Assembly: GCF_001424105.1 (NCBI RefSeq)
Contig: NZ_LMQH01000011.1
Location: forward strand, 116,122 to 156,336
Length of the DNA stretch: 40,215 nt
Reading direction: 5' to 3'
From: Chryseobacterium sp. Leaf394
Lineage (GTDB): Bacteria; Bacteroidota; Bacteroidia; Flavobacteriales; Weeksellaceae
Both the position numbers and the translations under genes were made by a program. Every line of letters starts with the position of its first letter. The first letter of the stretch is position 1. Shown here piece after piece: positions 30,856-39,044 of the stretch. The notes under the pieces were generated by a model. It did no database searches and was not told where the DNA came from. It was given only the letters and a program-made list of their open reading frames with translations.

Positions 30856-32049
30856 ATGAATTTTAAATTTTTATATCTCACTATAGCAACAATTTTCATC
30901 ATATCCTGCAATGAAAATAAGACTTCAGCTCAGAATATAAAAAAAAATAGAAGTAATAATTTGTGGAGTAAAATTCCCGAAAATCAAAAGATTGAAAAAA
31001 GAGAATTTCTCAATTTTGATAATGATGAGAATGATGAAATGATCATTACTACTACGGATAAAAATGAAAAATTATACTATGAATACTGGTTCAAAAATAA
31101 AGATCTGGTATATAAGTTTGATTATCCCTGGACTTCAATAAATTACAAATGGCTTGTTGATTTAGATAATGACGGGAAAAAAGAGATTGTAAGAGCAACT
31201 GGTTATGAAGATGGTGTAGATTATGTTATTTACAAAATTATAGGTAAAGAACAAGTTGCTCAAATATATGTCAATCCTGCATTTGTTGATACAGAAAATG
31301 AGGATAAAATGTTTTGGGCGTATCCTAAAGATATTAAAAATGTTTTACTTGACAGTCAATATTCTTTGACGGTATCATTAAACAATAGTTATCAGAGAGA
31401 AGACAATCATACAATTCCAGAAAATCAAAAAGAATTACCATTTCTCTTTTTTAAAGGTGAAAGCACCCAACCCGATTTTGTTTTAAAGAAGCTTAATCCC
31501 ATAAAAAAAATGAACCTTTCTGATCTGATATCAGCAGTGAAAAAAGAAACTGCATCAGCGGGAAAGATACCAAGTTCGTTTTTACAGAAATTTGATTATG
31601 ATATAGATGGAGACGGAATAATGGATAAGATAGAAATATTTAGAAATGAGGGTGAAAAAAATACTTTTGATCAGGAGCATTTTGGTTTACCTTTCAAAAT
31701 TTATAGAGGAACATCTAAGGGATTTGAAGTCTGGACGGAAAATAAAAATATTATTCCGCCAATGGATGGCAATTGTATTTCCGAAGGTTTTGGGAACATA
31801 ATTTTTAAAGATAATTTTTTCACAATAGAATCACAAACCTGTTACGATAACAACGTTGTTGTTAATGCTTATATATCATTTGTAGTAAAAAATGATGAAA
31901 TCTTGTTGCACAAATATGGAGAAACTTACTTTGATAAAGCAAATCACAAAAGAAAAATACCTGATCGGATTTGGACTGCAAAAGATTTCGGTAGAATACT
32001 TTTTGATAAAGTTACAGCTGATTTTTTACAAAAACTGAAATTTAAATAA
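30856..32049 (+). CDS. Lipoprotein with calcium-loop-like repeats, candidate immunity protein
   Basis: A 397-residue lipoprotein; lipobox IISC with Cys18. Two segments carry aspartate-rich loops of the EF-hand/dockerin or FG-GAP type: LVDLDNDGKKEIVRATG near residue 97 and FDYDIDGDGIMDKIEIF near 252, separated by about 150 residues, so the protein may be a two-module beta-propeller-like fold that binds calcium. It lies nine bases past the remnant effector tail, as an immunity gene would to its toxin, and I think it belonged to that effector. No family was recognised; immunity is inference. Confidence 0.65.
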   Translation: MNFKFLYLTIATIFIISCNENKTSAQNIKKNRSNNLWSKIPENQKIEKREFLNFDNDENDEMIITTTDKNEKLYYEYWFKNKDLVYKFDYPWTSINYKWLVDLDNDGKKEIVRATGYEDGVDYVIYKIIGKEQVAQIYVNPAFVDTENEDKMFWAYPKDIKNVLLDSQYSLTVSLNNSYQREDNHTIPENQKELPFLFFKGESTQPDFVLKKLNPIKKMNLSDLISAVKKETASAGKIPSSFLQKFDYDIDGDGIMDKIEIFRNEGEKNTFDQEHFGLPFKIYRGTSKGFEVWTENKNIIPPMDGNCISEGFGNIIFKDNFFTIESQTCYDNNVVVNAYISFVVKNDEILLHKYGETYFDKANHKRKIPDRIWTAKDFGRILFDKVTADFLQKLKFK

Positions 32050-32092
32050 CAAGCTTGCTGAAATGGTTATTTCTAAAGATGCAGGTTATTAA

Positions 32093-32272
32093 AAGATCAT
32101 CATTTTACCTTTATTATATCTTGTCATTGGATGTAAGAAAAATAGTAATTTGGAAGTAAAAGATATAAATGAAAGAGACTCCGTAAAGAACCAAAACCTC
32201 AAAAAACAATTAATAATTCAAAAAAGTTATATGATACTTTTGTACTTAGATAGAATTTCAGTGATGCAATAA
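32093..32272 (+). pseudogene. Broken lipoprotein gene lacking a start codon
   Basis: An open frame reads KIIILPLLYLVIGCKKNSNL then EVKDINERDSVKNQ and ends at TAA 32270-32272. It has the basic n-region, hydrophobic core and VIGC lipobox of a lipoprotein, but the codon before it is TAA and no ATG, GTG or TTG is available; ATTAAAAGATC stands where ATGAAAAAGATC would be expected. Only about 59 codons remain, so it is a degraded, truncated relative of the neighbouring lipoproteins. Confidence 0.5.
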
Positions 32273-32296
32273 AATGATAAAATTTAAAAGACCTAC

Positions 32297-33085
32297 ATGA
32301 AATTTATCCTGATAATATTTTTTACACTTTTGGTATTGAGTTGCCAGAAAACACCTGATAAAACAGAAATTCCAAATGCTGTAAAAAAGATAGAAAATTT
32401 TGATACTAAAAACGATGTAAACGAAGAATCTGTTGTAGATTGTGAAGGGTTTTTTAAAAAAATTACACGTTCAAGTAATCTTGCGGCACTGAAAAATTAC
32501 CAGGACATTTTTATCAGAATTGAAAATGTTTCAGATTCGAAGGTCGTTTTAGAGATCTATGTGAAAAACAGTCAGGGTGGTAGAATTACTGAAAATACGG
32601 TTGCATGGCTTCATTTTTTGCCCGGTGAGGAGAGACTTTTAGATATCACTGCTGATCCCCAAGACCCGGTAGAGTTGAGTTTTGATGAAAATATTCTGAA
32701 AAAATATAACTACAGAAAAATCTGTGGTCTGACTGAAAAAGATTCACAGACAGAAACTGCCCTCAAATCCAGCATTGAGTGTCAGGAAATTAAAGGGGTG
32801 ATGATGAAAGGTGAAGAATGTTTAATTCGCAACATTTCACTGGAAGATGCTTATGATGAGATCATTAAAAAATCATTGGTTACGGATGCAGAATTTCTTC
32901 TGAAAAAACTTCCTGCAGGCAATTATTCACAGAAAATCGGTAAAAAAGGAATTGTTGAAATCACATACAGGCTCAGTCAGAATAAAATAGATATCGAAAT
33001 GCTGTATGAAGGAGGAATTACAGAAATTCACCTGATGAAAAAAGATCAAAATGTAAAAAGACGGATAATCTACAATTTTGATTAA
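32297..33085 (+). CDS. Lipoprotein of unknown function in the immunity-like array
   Basis: A 262-residue lipoprotein; lipobox VLSC with Cys16. The mature protein has a first beta-rich domain (FIRIENVSDSKVVLEIYVKN, VAWLHFLPGEERLLDITAD) with paired Cys (VDCEGFF and KICGL), then a second with IECQEIKGVMMKGEECLIRN and KKGIVEITYRLSQNKIDIEM. It is most likely periplasmic. The following lipoprotein gene begins seven bases after its stop. No family was recognised; its place in a run of lipoproteins behind a peptidoglycan-hydrolysing effector suggests an orphan immunity role. Confidence 0.65.
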   Translation: MKFILIIFFTLLVLSCQKTPDKTEIPNAVKKIENFDTKNDVNEESVVDCEGFFKKITRSSNLAALKNYQDIFIRIENVSDSKVVLEIYVKNSQGGRITENTVAWLHFLPGEERLLDITADPQDPVELSFDENILKKYNYRKICGLTEKDSQTETALKSSIECQEIKGVMMKGEECLIRNISLEDAYDEIIKKSLVTDAEFLLKKLPAGNYSQKIGKKGIVEITYRLSQNKIDIEMLYEGGITEIHLMKKDQNVKRRIIYNFD

Positions 33086-33092
33086 ATACATT

Positions 33093-33593
33093 ATGAAACT
33101 ACACAGATTTTACCCAATATTTCTTTTGATGATTTTCAATTCCTGTGAAAAACCCAAAGCCAAAAAGCTGGAAATAACCGAAGTATCATCTTATCATGCT
33201 GCTACCGATAGTCCGGCAATAAGCTTGAAAGATTCTGCGCTTATCCGGCAAAAAACAAAATTGAGTGTAAAAAAACAATTTGACTGGTTCGGAAATTATT
33301 CCTGCAATTTTCTCAGAATGAAAGAAGAGTCCGGTGATCTCAGAGGTTGGGGAATGATTTATATTAACCTGAAACGGGAATCGGCAACATTCAAATTAGA
33401 TTCCTATATCGAGCAAATTTCAGAAGAATTGATTATTCTAAATCAAAATGAATCAGAAATTATTTTGTCATTAAAAAACCAAAAAGATTATACCTTTATC
33501 ATTCATAAAAAGGAAAATAAATATTTTCTGAAAAGCAATTACATCGAAAAAGTGGTAGGAGAGAAAGAAAATTATCTTTTAATAAAGAAATAA
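33093..33593 (+). CDS. Short lipoprotein of unknown function
   Basis: A 166-residue lipoprotein. An upstream TTG at 33078 would overlap the previous gene; I prefer ATG 33093 because it begins directly with a proper lipoprotein signal (MKLHRFYPIFLLMIFNSC, Cys18). The mature region contains FDWFGNYSCNFLRMKEESGDLRGWGMIYI, then ATFKLDSYIEQIS and KDYTFIIHKKENKYFL, a beta pattern resembling small lipocalin-like barrels. Terminal member of the lipoprotein array; an immunity function is inferred only from context. Confidence 0.6.
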   Translation: MKLHRFYPIFLLMIFNSCEKPKAKKLEITEVSSYHAATDSPAISLKDSALIRQKTKLSVKKQFDWFGNYSCNFLRMKEESGDLRGWGMIYINLKRESATFKLDSYIEQISEELIILNQNESEIILSLKNQKDYTFIIHKKENKYFLKSNYIEKVVGEKENYLLIKK

Positions 33594-33656
33594 ATTATAA
33601 AAAAAAGGTTCAAGATTTGTTGCCTGTTTTTACACATCAATTCTGAAAATTAAGGC

Positions 33657-34604
33657 ATGATTATTCATTTTATTTTGCCAGGTGAGACACTGGAAAGCAT
33701 TTCGAAAAACATTAAACTTGAAAATCCGGTTTATCTGAAAGAATATCACAATTCCCATTGCACGGCGTTTGATTTTATACATGAAAATTTAGTTTCGGGA
33801 AAAAAACTTCTGATTCCCAATCTTGCTAAAATTCAGTTTTACAATTCTAAAAATGATGCACCATCTAAACTTCCGGAACAAAATCCGGTAATTCGATTTA
33901 AACCTGAAAATCTTAATGTAAAATATAAAATTTCTGTCGCGCAGAGTTCAGAGGTTGATGGCAAAAAAACAGATTCAGAGTTTTCTTATGTTGTTGAATT
34001 GATCTGGAAAGAAAAAATCGGGAATTCTCATCACTTTTCTTTTACAAAAACCGAAATAAAAGACCGTTCGCAGACAAAAATGTCAACGATCGCAACCGCT
34101 TGTATCGAATCTCTGAATCCTCTGGAAATAGTGGTTTCAGAAGAGGGAGTTTTGTTGGATGTAAGACTTTCTGAAAAAATAAGAAAAAATTTTTCCGATA
34201 AAAAAACGTTCCTGGAAGATCAGTTTCCGGATCAATATTCAAAAATTTACCTTGATAAATTTGAATGGAACGTCCTGAATTCTGAAAATTTTAAAGATAA
34301 AATGAAAACAGACTGGTTTCTGAAAACGTATTTTGCACCGTTCAGAAGAAAATTTACAAACGGAATTTCAAAGTATCACATTGTATTGCAGGATGAACCT
34401 GTCAACATCATTCAGAAAGGTTTCCAGAATGAAAATATCATTATTCACGCTGAAATGGCTGATCCAATTCCGGAGGTGAATTATATGGCAGAATATAAAC
34501 TTAATTCAGAAACGGGAATCATCGAAAACTACCATTTTAAAATGCTTTCTGAGGAATTTGGAACCTCCTATTCAACAGATTTTAAAGCTCAAATGAAACT
34601 TTGA
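33657..34604 (+). CDS. T6SS-associated protein with N-terminal LysM-like domain
   Basis: A 315-residue protein without signal peptide. Residues 1-54 read as a LysM-like fold: FILPGETLESISKNIKLENP, then LVSGKKLLIPN, as in LysM modules that bind tail or wall structures. The rest is a beta-rich domain with RFKPENLNVKYKISVAQSSEV, YVVELIWKEKIGNSHHFSFTK and IENYHFKMLSEEFG. LysM-like domains also appear in phage baseplate and T6SS accessory proteins, where they bind the assembly rather than peptidoglycan. Position just before the hcp genes, with 63 bases after the lipoprotein array, suggests an effector-loading or baseplate accessory role; unconfirmed. Confidence 0.6.
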   Translation: MIIHFILPGETLESISKNIKLENPVYLKEYHNSHCTAFDFIHENLVSGKKLLIPNLAKIQFYNSKNDAPSKLPEQNPVIRFKPENLNVKYKISVAQSSEVDGKKTDSEFSYVVELIWKEKIGNSHHFSFTKTEIKDRSQTKMSTIATACIESLNPLEIVVSEEGVLLDVRLSEKIRKNFSDKKTFLEDQFPDQYSKIYLDKFEWNVLNSENFKDKMKTDWFLKTYFAPFRRKFTNGISKYHIVLQDEPVNIIQKGFQNENIIIHAEMADPIPEVNYMAEYKLNSETGIIENYHFKMLSEEFGTSYSTDFKAQMKL

Positions 34605-34633
34605 ATCTCAAATTTTAAATCCTGAATTGATTG

Positions 34634-34648
34634 TCGTAGAACTACTAC
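34634..34648. promoter_or_regulatory. Operator-like element, copy 1, upstream of hcp1
   Basis: TCGTAGAACTACTAC, containing the dyad GTAG-AA-CTAC. The same 15 bases recur 21 bp downstream, placing both copies on the same face of the DNA helix. Confidence 0.6.
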
Positions 34649-34654
34649 ACAAAA

Positions 34655-34669
34655 TCGTAGAACTACTAC
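34655..34669. promoter_or_regulatory. Operator-like element, copy 2, upstream of hcp1
   Basis: Exact second copy of TCGTAGAACTACTAC. Its last base is exactly 49 bp before the hcp1 -7 box, the same distance as the single copy before hcp2. Confidence 0.65.
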
Positions 34670-34718
34670 AAAATTTCAAATAATTGATTTTTAGGGTTTA
34701 TTTTTTAAAATGTGGTTC

Positions 34719-34726
34719 TATCTTTG
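34719..34726 (+). promoter_or_regulatory. -7 promoter box of hcp1
   Basis: TATCTTTG, 51 bases before ATG 34778. No -33 TTTG at the proper distance is visible, consistent with a promoter that needs an activator. Confidence 0.6.
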
Positions 34727-34777
34727 GAATACAAAAAACAACAGATCACAAAATATTAATTTCTAAAAATTTACATT

Positions 34778-35182
34778 ATGGCACTTAATTCAAGAGGAAT
34801 CTTAAAATTCAACGGAGGCGAAGGACAAAAATTATTAAAGCTGAACTACAGCGTATCAAGATCTACAGACGTTTCTGGTCGAGTAGCATCAGATCCTTCC
34901 AACGCATTAATCAGAGTAACTGTAGAAGCTACAGAAAAATCTGACATCCTGGAGTCTTTACTGAACGGAAAGTATAAGCCAACAACTGGTGAAATCACTT
35001 TCAACAAGTCTCATGAAGAAGGTACTTTAATTACTTTAAGCTGGGAAAACGGTTACGTTATTCAGCATGAAGTAGACTTTGACGGAACAGACGAGAACTC
35101 AATGTACATCAGTTTTGTTGTGAGTGCAGAATCCATCAACTACGGAAATTCTGCTTACACAGGTCTTTGGCCGTCAGCTTAA
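34778..35182 (+). CDS. tssD: T6SS tube protein Hcp (TssD), copy 1
   Basis: A 134-residue Hcp of the Bacteroidota TssD family. It forms the hexameric ring of the inner tube that is shot out of the sheath, and it may also carry small effectors. The start MALNSRGILKFNGGEGQKLLK, the middle LESLLNGKYKPTTGEITFNK and the end YISFVVSAESINYGNSAY are typical TssD. It is nearly identical to copy 2 at 35426, with differences mainly near residues 44-46 and the C-terminus. It has its own promoter and terminator, so it is probably expressed alone and at high level. Confidence 0.9.
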   Translation: MALNSRGILKFNGGEGQKLLKLNYSVSRSTDVSGRVASDPSNALIRVTVEATEKSDILESLLNGKYKPTTGEITFNKSHEEGTLITLSWENGYVIQHEVDFDGTDENSMYISFVVSAESINYGNSAYTGLWPSA

Positions 35183-35217
35183 ATAGAATCATCAGTTTTT
35201 ATAGTTATTAAGGGAAG

Positions 35218-35247
35218 AAGGCTGCCGAATTATTCGGTGGCCTTTTT
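35218..35247 (+). terminator. Terminator after hcp1
   Basis: GGCTGCCGA and TCGGTGGCC (two G-U pairs) form a stem around a short AT loop, followed by TTTTTATTTT. Confidence 0.7.
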
Positions 35248-35302
35248 ATTTTGAATGTGAAATTGCTGATAAAAACTCTTTAACAGTTTTTGTGATTTTG
35301 AG

Positions 35303-35317
35303 TCGTAGTTCTACTAC
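35303..35317. promoter_or_regulatory. Operator-like element upstream of hcp2
   Basis: TCGTAGTTCTACTAC, the same element with the centre TT instead of AA. Its last base is exactly 49 bp before the hcp2 -7 box. Confidence 0.65.
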
Positions 35318-35366
35318 AATTTATCAAAAATATGCTTTCTATGCTTTTATTTTGATCATATGGCTT

Positions 35367-35374
35367 TATCTTTG
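35367..35374 (+). promoter_or_regulatory. -7 promoter box of hcp2
   Basis: TATCTTTG, 51 bases before ATG 35426. It lies inside the upstream in-frame extension, which argues that the true start is 35426. Confidence 0.6.
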
Positions 35375-35425
35375 AGGTACCAACAGCAATATAAACATTA
35401 TATTAATCTGAAAAAAATAATAAAT

Positions 35426-35830
35426 ATGGCACTCAATTCAAGAGGAATCTTAAAATTCAACGGAGGAGAAGGACAGAAGTTATTAAAACTGAATTACAGC
35501 GTATCAAGATCTACAGACGTTTCCGGACGTGTGGCATCAGATCCTTCTAATGCTATCATCAAAATTACTGTGGAAGCCACAGAAAAATCTGATATTCTTG
35601 AGTCTTTACTCAACGGCAAATATAAACCAACAACGGGTGAAATTACTTTCAATAAATCTCATGAAGAAGGAACATTAATTACTTTAAACTGGGAGAACGG
35701 CTACGTTATTCAGCATGAAGTTGCTTTTGAAGGCACCGATGAAAATTCAATGTATGTGAGTTTTGTAATCACTGCAGAAAAAATAAACTACGGTAATTCT
35801 GCTTACGAAGGGCTTTGGCCTTCTGTCTGA
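35426..35830 (+). CDS. tssD: T6SS tube protein Hcp (TssD), copy 2
   Basis: A 134-residue TssD, about 90 percent identical to copy 1 by eye. An ATG at 35360 would add 22 residues, but the promoter box lies inside that extension and copy 1 has no such sequence, so I use 35426. Changes relative to copy 1 include ALIRV to AIIKI, SWENG to NWENG, EVDFDG to EVAFEG and VVSAESI to VITAEKI. The substitutions are conservative and surface-like, so both copies should build tubes, alone or mixed. It is followed by a hairpin and then vgrG. Confidence 0.9.
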   Translation: MALNSRGILKFNGGEGQKLLKLNYSVSRSTDVSGRVASDPSNAIIKITVEATEKSDILESLLNGKYKPTTGEITFNKSHEEGTLITLNWENGYVIQHEVAFEGTDENSMYVSFVITAEKINYGNSAYEGLWPSV

Positions 35831-35866
35831 AATCGCAGAACTCAGTTACTAAAATCGAAAATCAGT

Positions 35867-35900
35867 AGAATAGCATGCTTACATAAGTAGGCTATTCTTT
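35867..35900 (+). terminator. Hairpin after hcp2
   Basis: AGAATAGC at 35867-35874 pairs with GCTATTCT at 35891-35898 with further partial pairing inside (CTTAC/GTAG), followed by a short T run. Moderate terminator. Confidence 0.55.
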
Positions 35901-36016
35901 GGTTAAAGGTGGATTAAGAATAAATTGGTGTTTCAGTAAACCGTTTATTGTCTGTCAGATTATTCCAGAATCACCATTTACATCGGCATCAAAATAAATC
36001 ACAAATAGAATCAGTT

Positions 36017-38227
36017 ATGTTCAAGGACAATAAATCTACAAAAACATCAGTTCCAAAAGGCGTAGAACCCTCTTCGGCGTTGAAGAATGTGAAAGAAACT
36101 GTGACAAACCAGGCAATTGGTAAGACCAGTGAGAAACTACAGCAGGCCGGAGGTAAAGCCCATAAGGTAAGTCAGAAATTTACTCAGGCTCAGACCACGA
36201 TGGCTACAGCAACTGGAGCATCAGGGATGTTTATGAATCAGCAGATTCAGCCTGAAAACAGAGCAGTTGTCAATGATAAGTTATGGTCAGATCAGCCGAC
36301 ATCTAAAATTTTAAATGCAGGTTCTATAGCTGCAAGTCAGATTTTAGGAATCAACAGAGTTGTAAAACTCGAAGTTGTAATTGAAGGTAAAACAATTGCC
36401 CATTTCAAACATTTTACCCTACAGCAAAGTGCAGTGAAACATCATCACTTCAGTCTTACGCTTGCTCATGACAGTTTAGGAAATGTAGAGAACTATCAGC
36501 TTGAGGAAGCACAAAATTTTTTGGGCAAAAGACTTACAGTAATTTTTAAGTATAAAGATGTAGAAGGCGGTCCTGAAAGAAATTTTGTAGGAGTAATCAC
36601 AGAAGTTGGTTTCAGTCAGGAAAAAGGCAGTCTGGGAAATGTGGTGTTGAAGGGTTACAGTCCGACAGTGCTTTTGGACGCCGCTCCGCATATACAGAGT
36701 TTTGGTGGCGCACAGGCAATCAGTCTAAACAGGATTGCTGACCAGGTGATTAAAGAAGCCTTTAGCTCAAATAAATTTGACTTCAGAGTTGACGCTCAGT
36801 ACGGAGATATTTCCTACAGTTCACAGTACGAAGAAACGCATTACAATTACCTTGCAAGAATAGCTGAAGCCTATGGTGAGCAGTTTTTCTACGATGGTGA
36901 AGTGCTTCATTTCGGTAAACTTCCACCTCAGGAACAACCCGTAAAACTTATTTATGGCAGCAGCGTTACCGACGTGAGCATTAAAATGAAAGCCCAGCAT
37001 GTAAATCCTTCATTTTATGGATACAACAGCAGCAAAAATGAAAAACTGACGACAGGAAATTCTAACATCTCACATGCTTCGGATATCGCAAAGAGAGCGT
37101 ATGATATTTCGCAAAAAACTTTTACCACACCTTCTCTCAGAGTGGCTCCGATAAAAGCAGCATCTTTTACAGATATTGATGCTTCCCAAAAAGGAACAGC
37201 AGGAAGCAAGGCATCCGATGTATTCATAACCTCGGGTACTACCACAGTTCCGTTTCTATATCCTGGCTGTGCCGCTGATATAGAAATGCGTAAAAACGAC
37301 AGCAACGAAACCACTTACTTTACCAAATTACTGATTACCGATGTTAGCCACGAGGTAGATGCAAGAGGTTATTACACAGGTGCTTTCGAAGCTATCGCAG
37401 CCGACAGCGGGTACATACCGAGACCTGAATTTGAAAGTCCTAAAGCAGAAGCTCAGTTTGCCAAAGTAATTTCCAATACAGATCCTATGAACCAGGGAAG
37501 AGTTCAGATTCAGTTTGACTGGCAAAGCGGCTCCGATACTTCAGAGTTTATCAGAGTGATGACTCCTGACGCCGGAGGAAGTGATAAGGTAAGTAAAAAC
37601 AGAGGATTCATGGCGATCCCTGAAGTGGGAGATCAGGTAGTTGTAAATTTTGTTCATCAGCATCCTGACAGACCTTTCGTGATGGGCGGAATGTTTCATG
37701 GCGGAGTTGGCGGTGGCGGTGGCGCAGGGAATAATATTAAAAGTTTGAGCAGCCGAAGCGGAAACAAACTGGAACTGGATGATGGTGCAGGTTCAGTTTT
37801 CCTTACAGATCAGGGCGGTGCCAATATGAAATTTGACGGTGCTGGAAATGCGACAACGAATACAAATAATGATAAAACTGTAACTGTAGGAAATAATAAT
37901 TCTGTTAATGTTGCGAATGACAATACCTTAAAAGCTGGAAATACAAGCATGATTGATGTGGGTGGAAATTCTGTTCTTCAAATGGATAAATCAGGAAAGG
38001 TTTCGCTGACTGCAAGTACAGAATTTAAAATTATTGTAGGTGCCAGCACCATTGTTATTGACAAAACAGGTAAAATTACAATTAATGGTAAGGAAATTAA
38101 AGTAGATGCAACGCAGTCGATCAATCTTTCCGCAACTAATGAAACGACAGTCGGAGGGAAAAATGTAAAAGTAACAGGAAGTACTGAGGTGCAGATTAAC
38201 GGAAGTAAAGTCAATATTAATAAGTAA
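36017..38227 (+). CDS. vgrG: T6SS spike protein VgrG (TssI)
   Basis: A 736-residue spike protein. A TTG at 35948 would add 23 residues of untypical sequence; ATG 36017 is preferred. An N-terminal extension of about 110 residues, rich in Lys, Gln and Thr (VKETVTNQAIGKTSEKLQQ), precedes the gp27-like domain (VVIEGKTIAHFKHFTLQQSA to about residue 470). The gp5 OB-fold follows (AQFAKVISNTDPMNQGRVQIQF, FMAIPEVGDQVVVNF, HPDRPFVMGGMFHG), then a glycine run and a beta-helix tip with repeats such as NNNSVNVANDN and STEFKIIVGAS. The trimer sits at the end of the Hcp tube and carries PAAR and effectors. The next two genes follow at once, as expected for its cargo. Confidence 0.93.
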   Translation: MFKDNKSTKTSVPKGVEPSSALKNVKETVTNQAIGKTSEKLQQAGGKAHKVSQKFTQAQTTMATATGASGMFMNQQIQPENRAVVNDKLWSDQPTSKILNAGSIAASQILGINRVVKLEVVIEGKTIAHFKHFTLQQSAVKHHHFSLTLAHDSLGNVENYQLEEAQNFLGKRLTVIFKYKDVEGGPERNFVGVITEVGFSQEKGSLGNVVLKGYSPTVLLDAAPHIQSFGGAQAISLNRIADQVIKEAFSSNKFDFRVDAQYGDISYSSQYEETHYNYLARIAEAYGEQFFYDGEVLHFGKLPPQEQPVKLIYGSSVTDVSIKMKAQHVNPSFYGYNSSKNEKLTTGNSNISHASDIAKRAYDISQKTFTTPSLRVAPIKAASFTDIDASQKGTAGSKASDVFITSGTTTVPFLYPGCAADIEMRKNDSNETTYFTKLLITDVSHEVDARGYYTGAFEAIAADSGYIPRPEFESPKAEAQFAKVISNTDPMNQGRVQIQFDWQSGSDTSEFIRVMTPDAGGSDKVSKNRGFMAIPEVGDQVVVNFVHQHPDRPFVMGGMFHGGVGGGGGAGNNIKSLSSRSGNKLELDDGAGSVFLTDQGGANMKFDGAGNATTNTNNDKTVTVGNNNSVNVANDNTLKAGNTSMIDVGGNSVLQMDKSGKVSLTASTEFKIIVGASTIVIDKTGKITINGKEIKVDATQSINLSATNETTVGGKNVKVTGSTEVQINGSKVNINK

Positions 38228-38233
38228 ATTCTG

Positions 38234-39040
38234 ATGGAAGTAGGAAAAGCATATTTATATAACACAGATATTAGTGGAAAAACTAAAGTTCACAGTTTAG
38301 ACAGTAATTATAAAATTAATATTAAAACTTCAGTTACTTACAAAGGAAAAGATCCTAATGAAGATTATCACATTTTTGAAATTACCGAAAACGAATATAA
38401 TCTTGAAATGTACGAAGATCCATTAATCGTACAAATTGCTGAAATGACCAATAAAGTATGCAGTATCTACAGCACCCTTGAAGTGGGCGTTAACAGGAAA
38501 GGTGAGATTGCAAAGATTTATAATGGTGAAATGATTCGTGATAAATGGAAAGAAGTAAAAGACTGGCTTACCAATGCTCATCCAATCGAGGCCTACGAAA
38601 TAATCAGAGCCAAAGAGTATGAGCTCACCAATGAAGAAATGGAAATCAAAAGCATAAGATACATCCACTTTCTGTACCAGTTCTTCTATATTTTTGGGAA
38701 AGAGCCCCTTGCCGAAGGCAGTAAAAGCTACCAGAAAAGAGAAGATATGGACAGATTTGGAGCCGGCGTTGTCATTCCCGTAAACATTTCGGTTAATGAA
38801 AAACTGAATGAGCAGCAGATGAGCGAATGGAATGTTGATGGCATGATGATCAGAGATGATAAAATGATCCGAAGGTTACGGGAGTTTGCAAAAGACAGTT
38901 ACATGCATCCCGATTACAAAGTAAAAGGAAAGTACTTATATGATGACAGAATCTTGCTGAAGTCTGATTTTACAATCACAGAACAGCTTGGCGAGTTCTT
39001 CTATTATCATTGTTATATGGATACGAAATTAGAATTCTAA
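38234..39040 (+). CDS. Unrecognised protein between VgrG and the Hint toxin
   Basis: A 268-residue soluble protein without signal peptide or membrane helix. The N-terminal part is beta-rich (GKAYLYNTDISGKTKVHSLD, FEITENEYNLEMYEDPLIVQI), the middle charged and helical (RDKWKEVKDWLTNAHPIEAYEI, TNEEMEIKSIRYIHFLYQFF), and the C-terminus reads LREFAKDSYMHPDYKVKGK. I do not recognise a family. It lies six bases after VgrG and four before the toxin gene, the position of effector adaptors or chaperones (Tap/Tec type) in Proteobacteria, but no sequence link to those families is visible. Confidence 0.6.
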   Translation: MEVGKAYLYNTDISGKTKVHSLDSNYKINIKTSVTYKGKDPNEDYHIFEITENEYNLEMYEDPLIVQIAEMTNKVCSIYSTLEVGVNRKGEIAKIYNGEMIRDKWKEVKDWLTNAHPIEAYEIIRAKEYELTNEEMEIKSIRYIHFLYQFFYIFGKEPLAEGSKSYQKREDMDRFGAGVVIPVNISVNEKLNEQQMSEWNVDGMMIRDDKMIRRLREFAKDSYMHPDYKVKGKYLYDDRILLKSDFTITEQLGEFFYYHCYMDTKLEF

Positions 39041-39044
39041 CAGT

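Noticed and set aside
35360..35425. An upstream start for hcp copy 2
   Set aside because: The added 22 residues contain the promoter box and are absent from copy 1.
35948..36016. A TTG start for VgrG
   Set aside because: The additional His/Gln/Asn-rich stretch is not VgrG-like, and ATG 36017 gives a better N-terminus.
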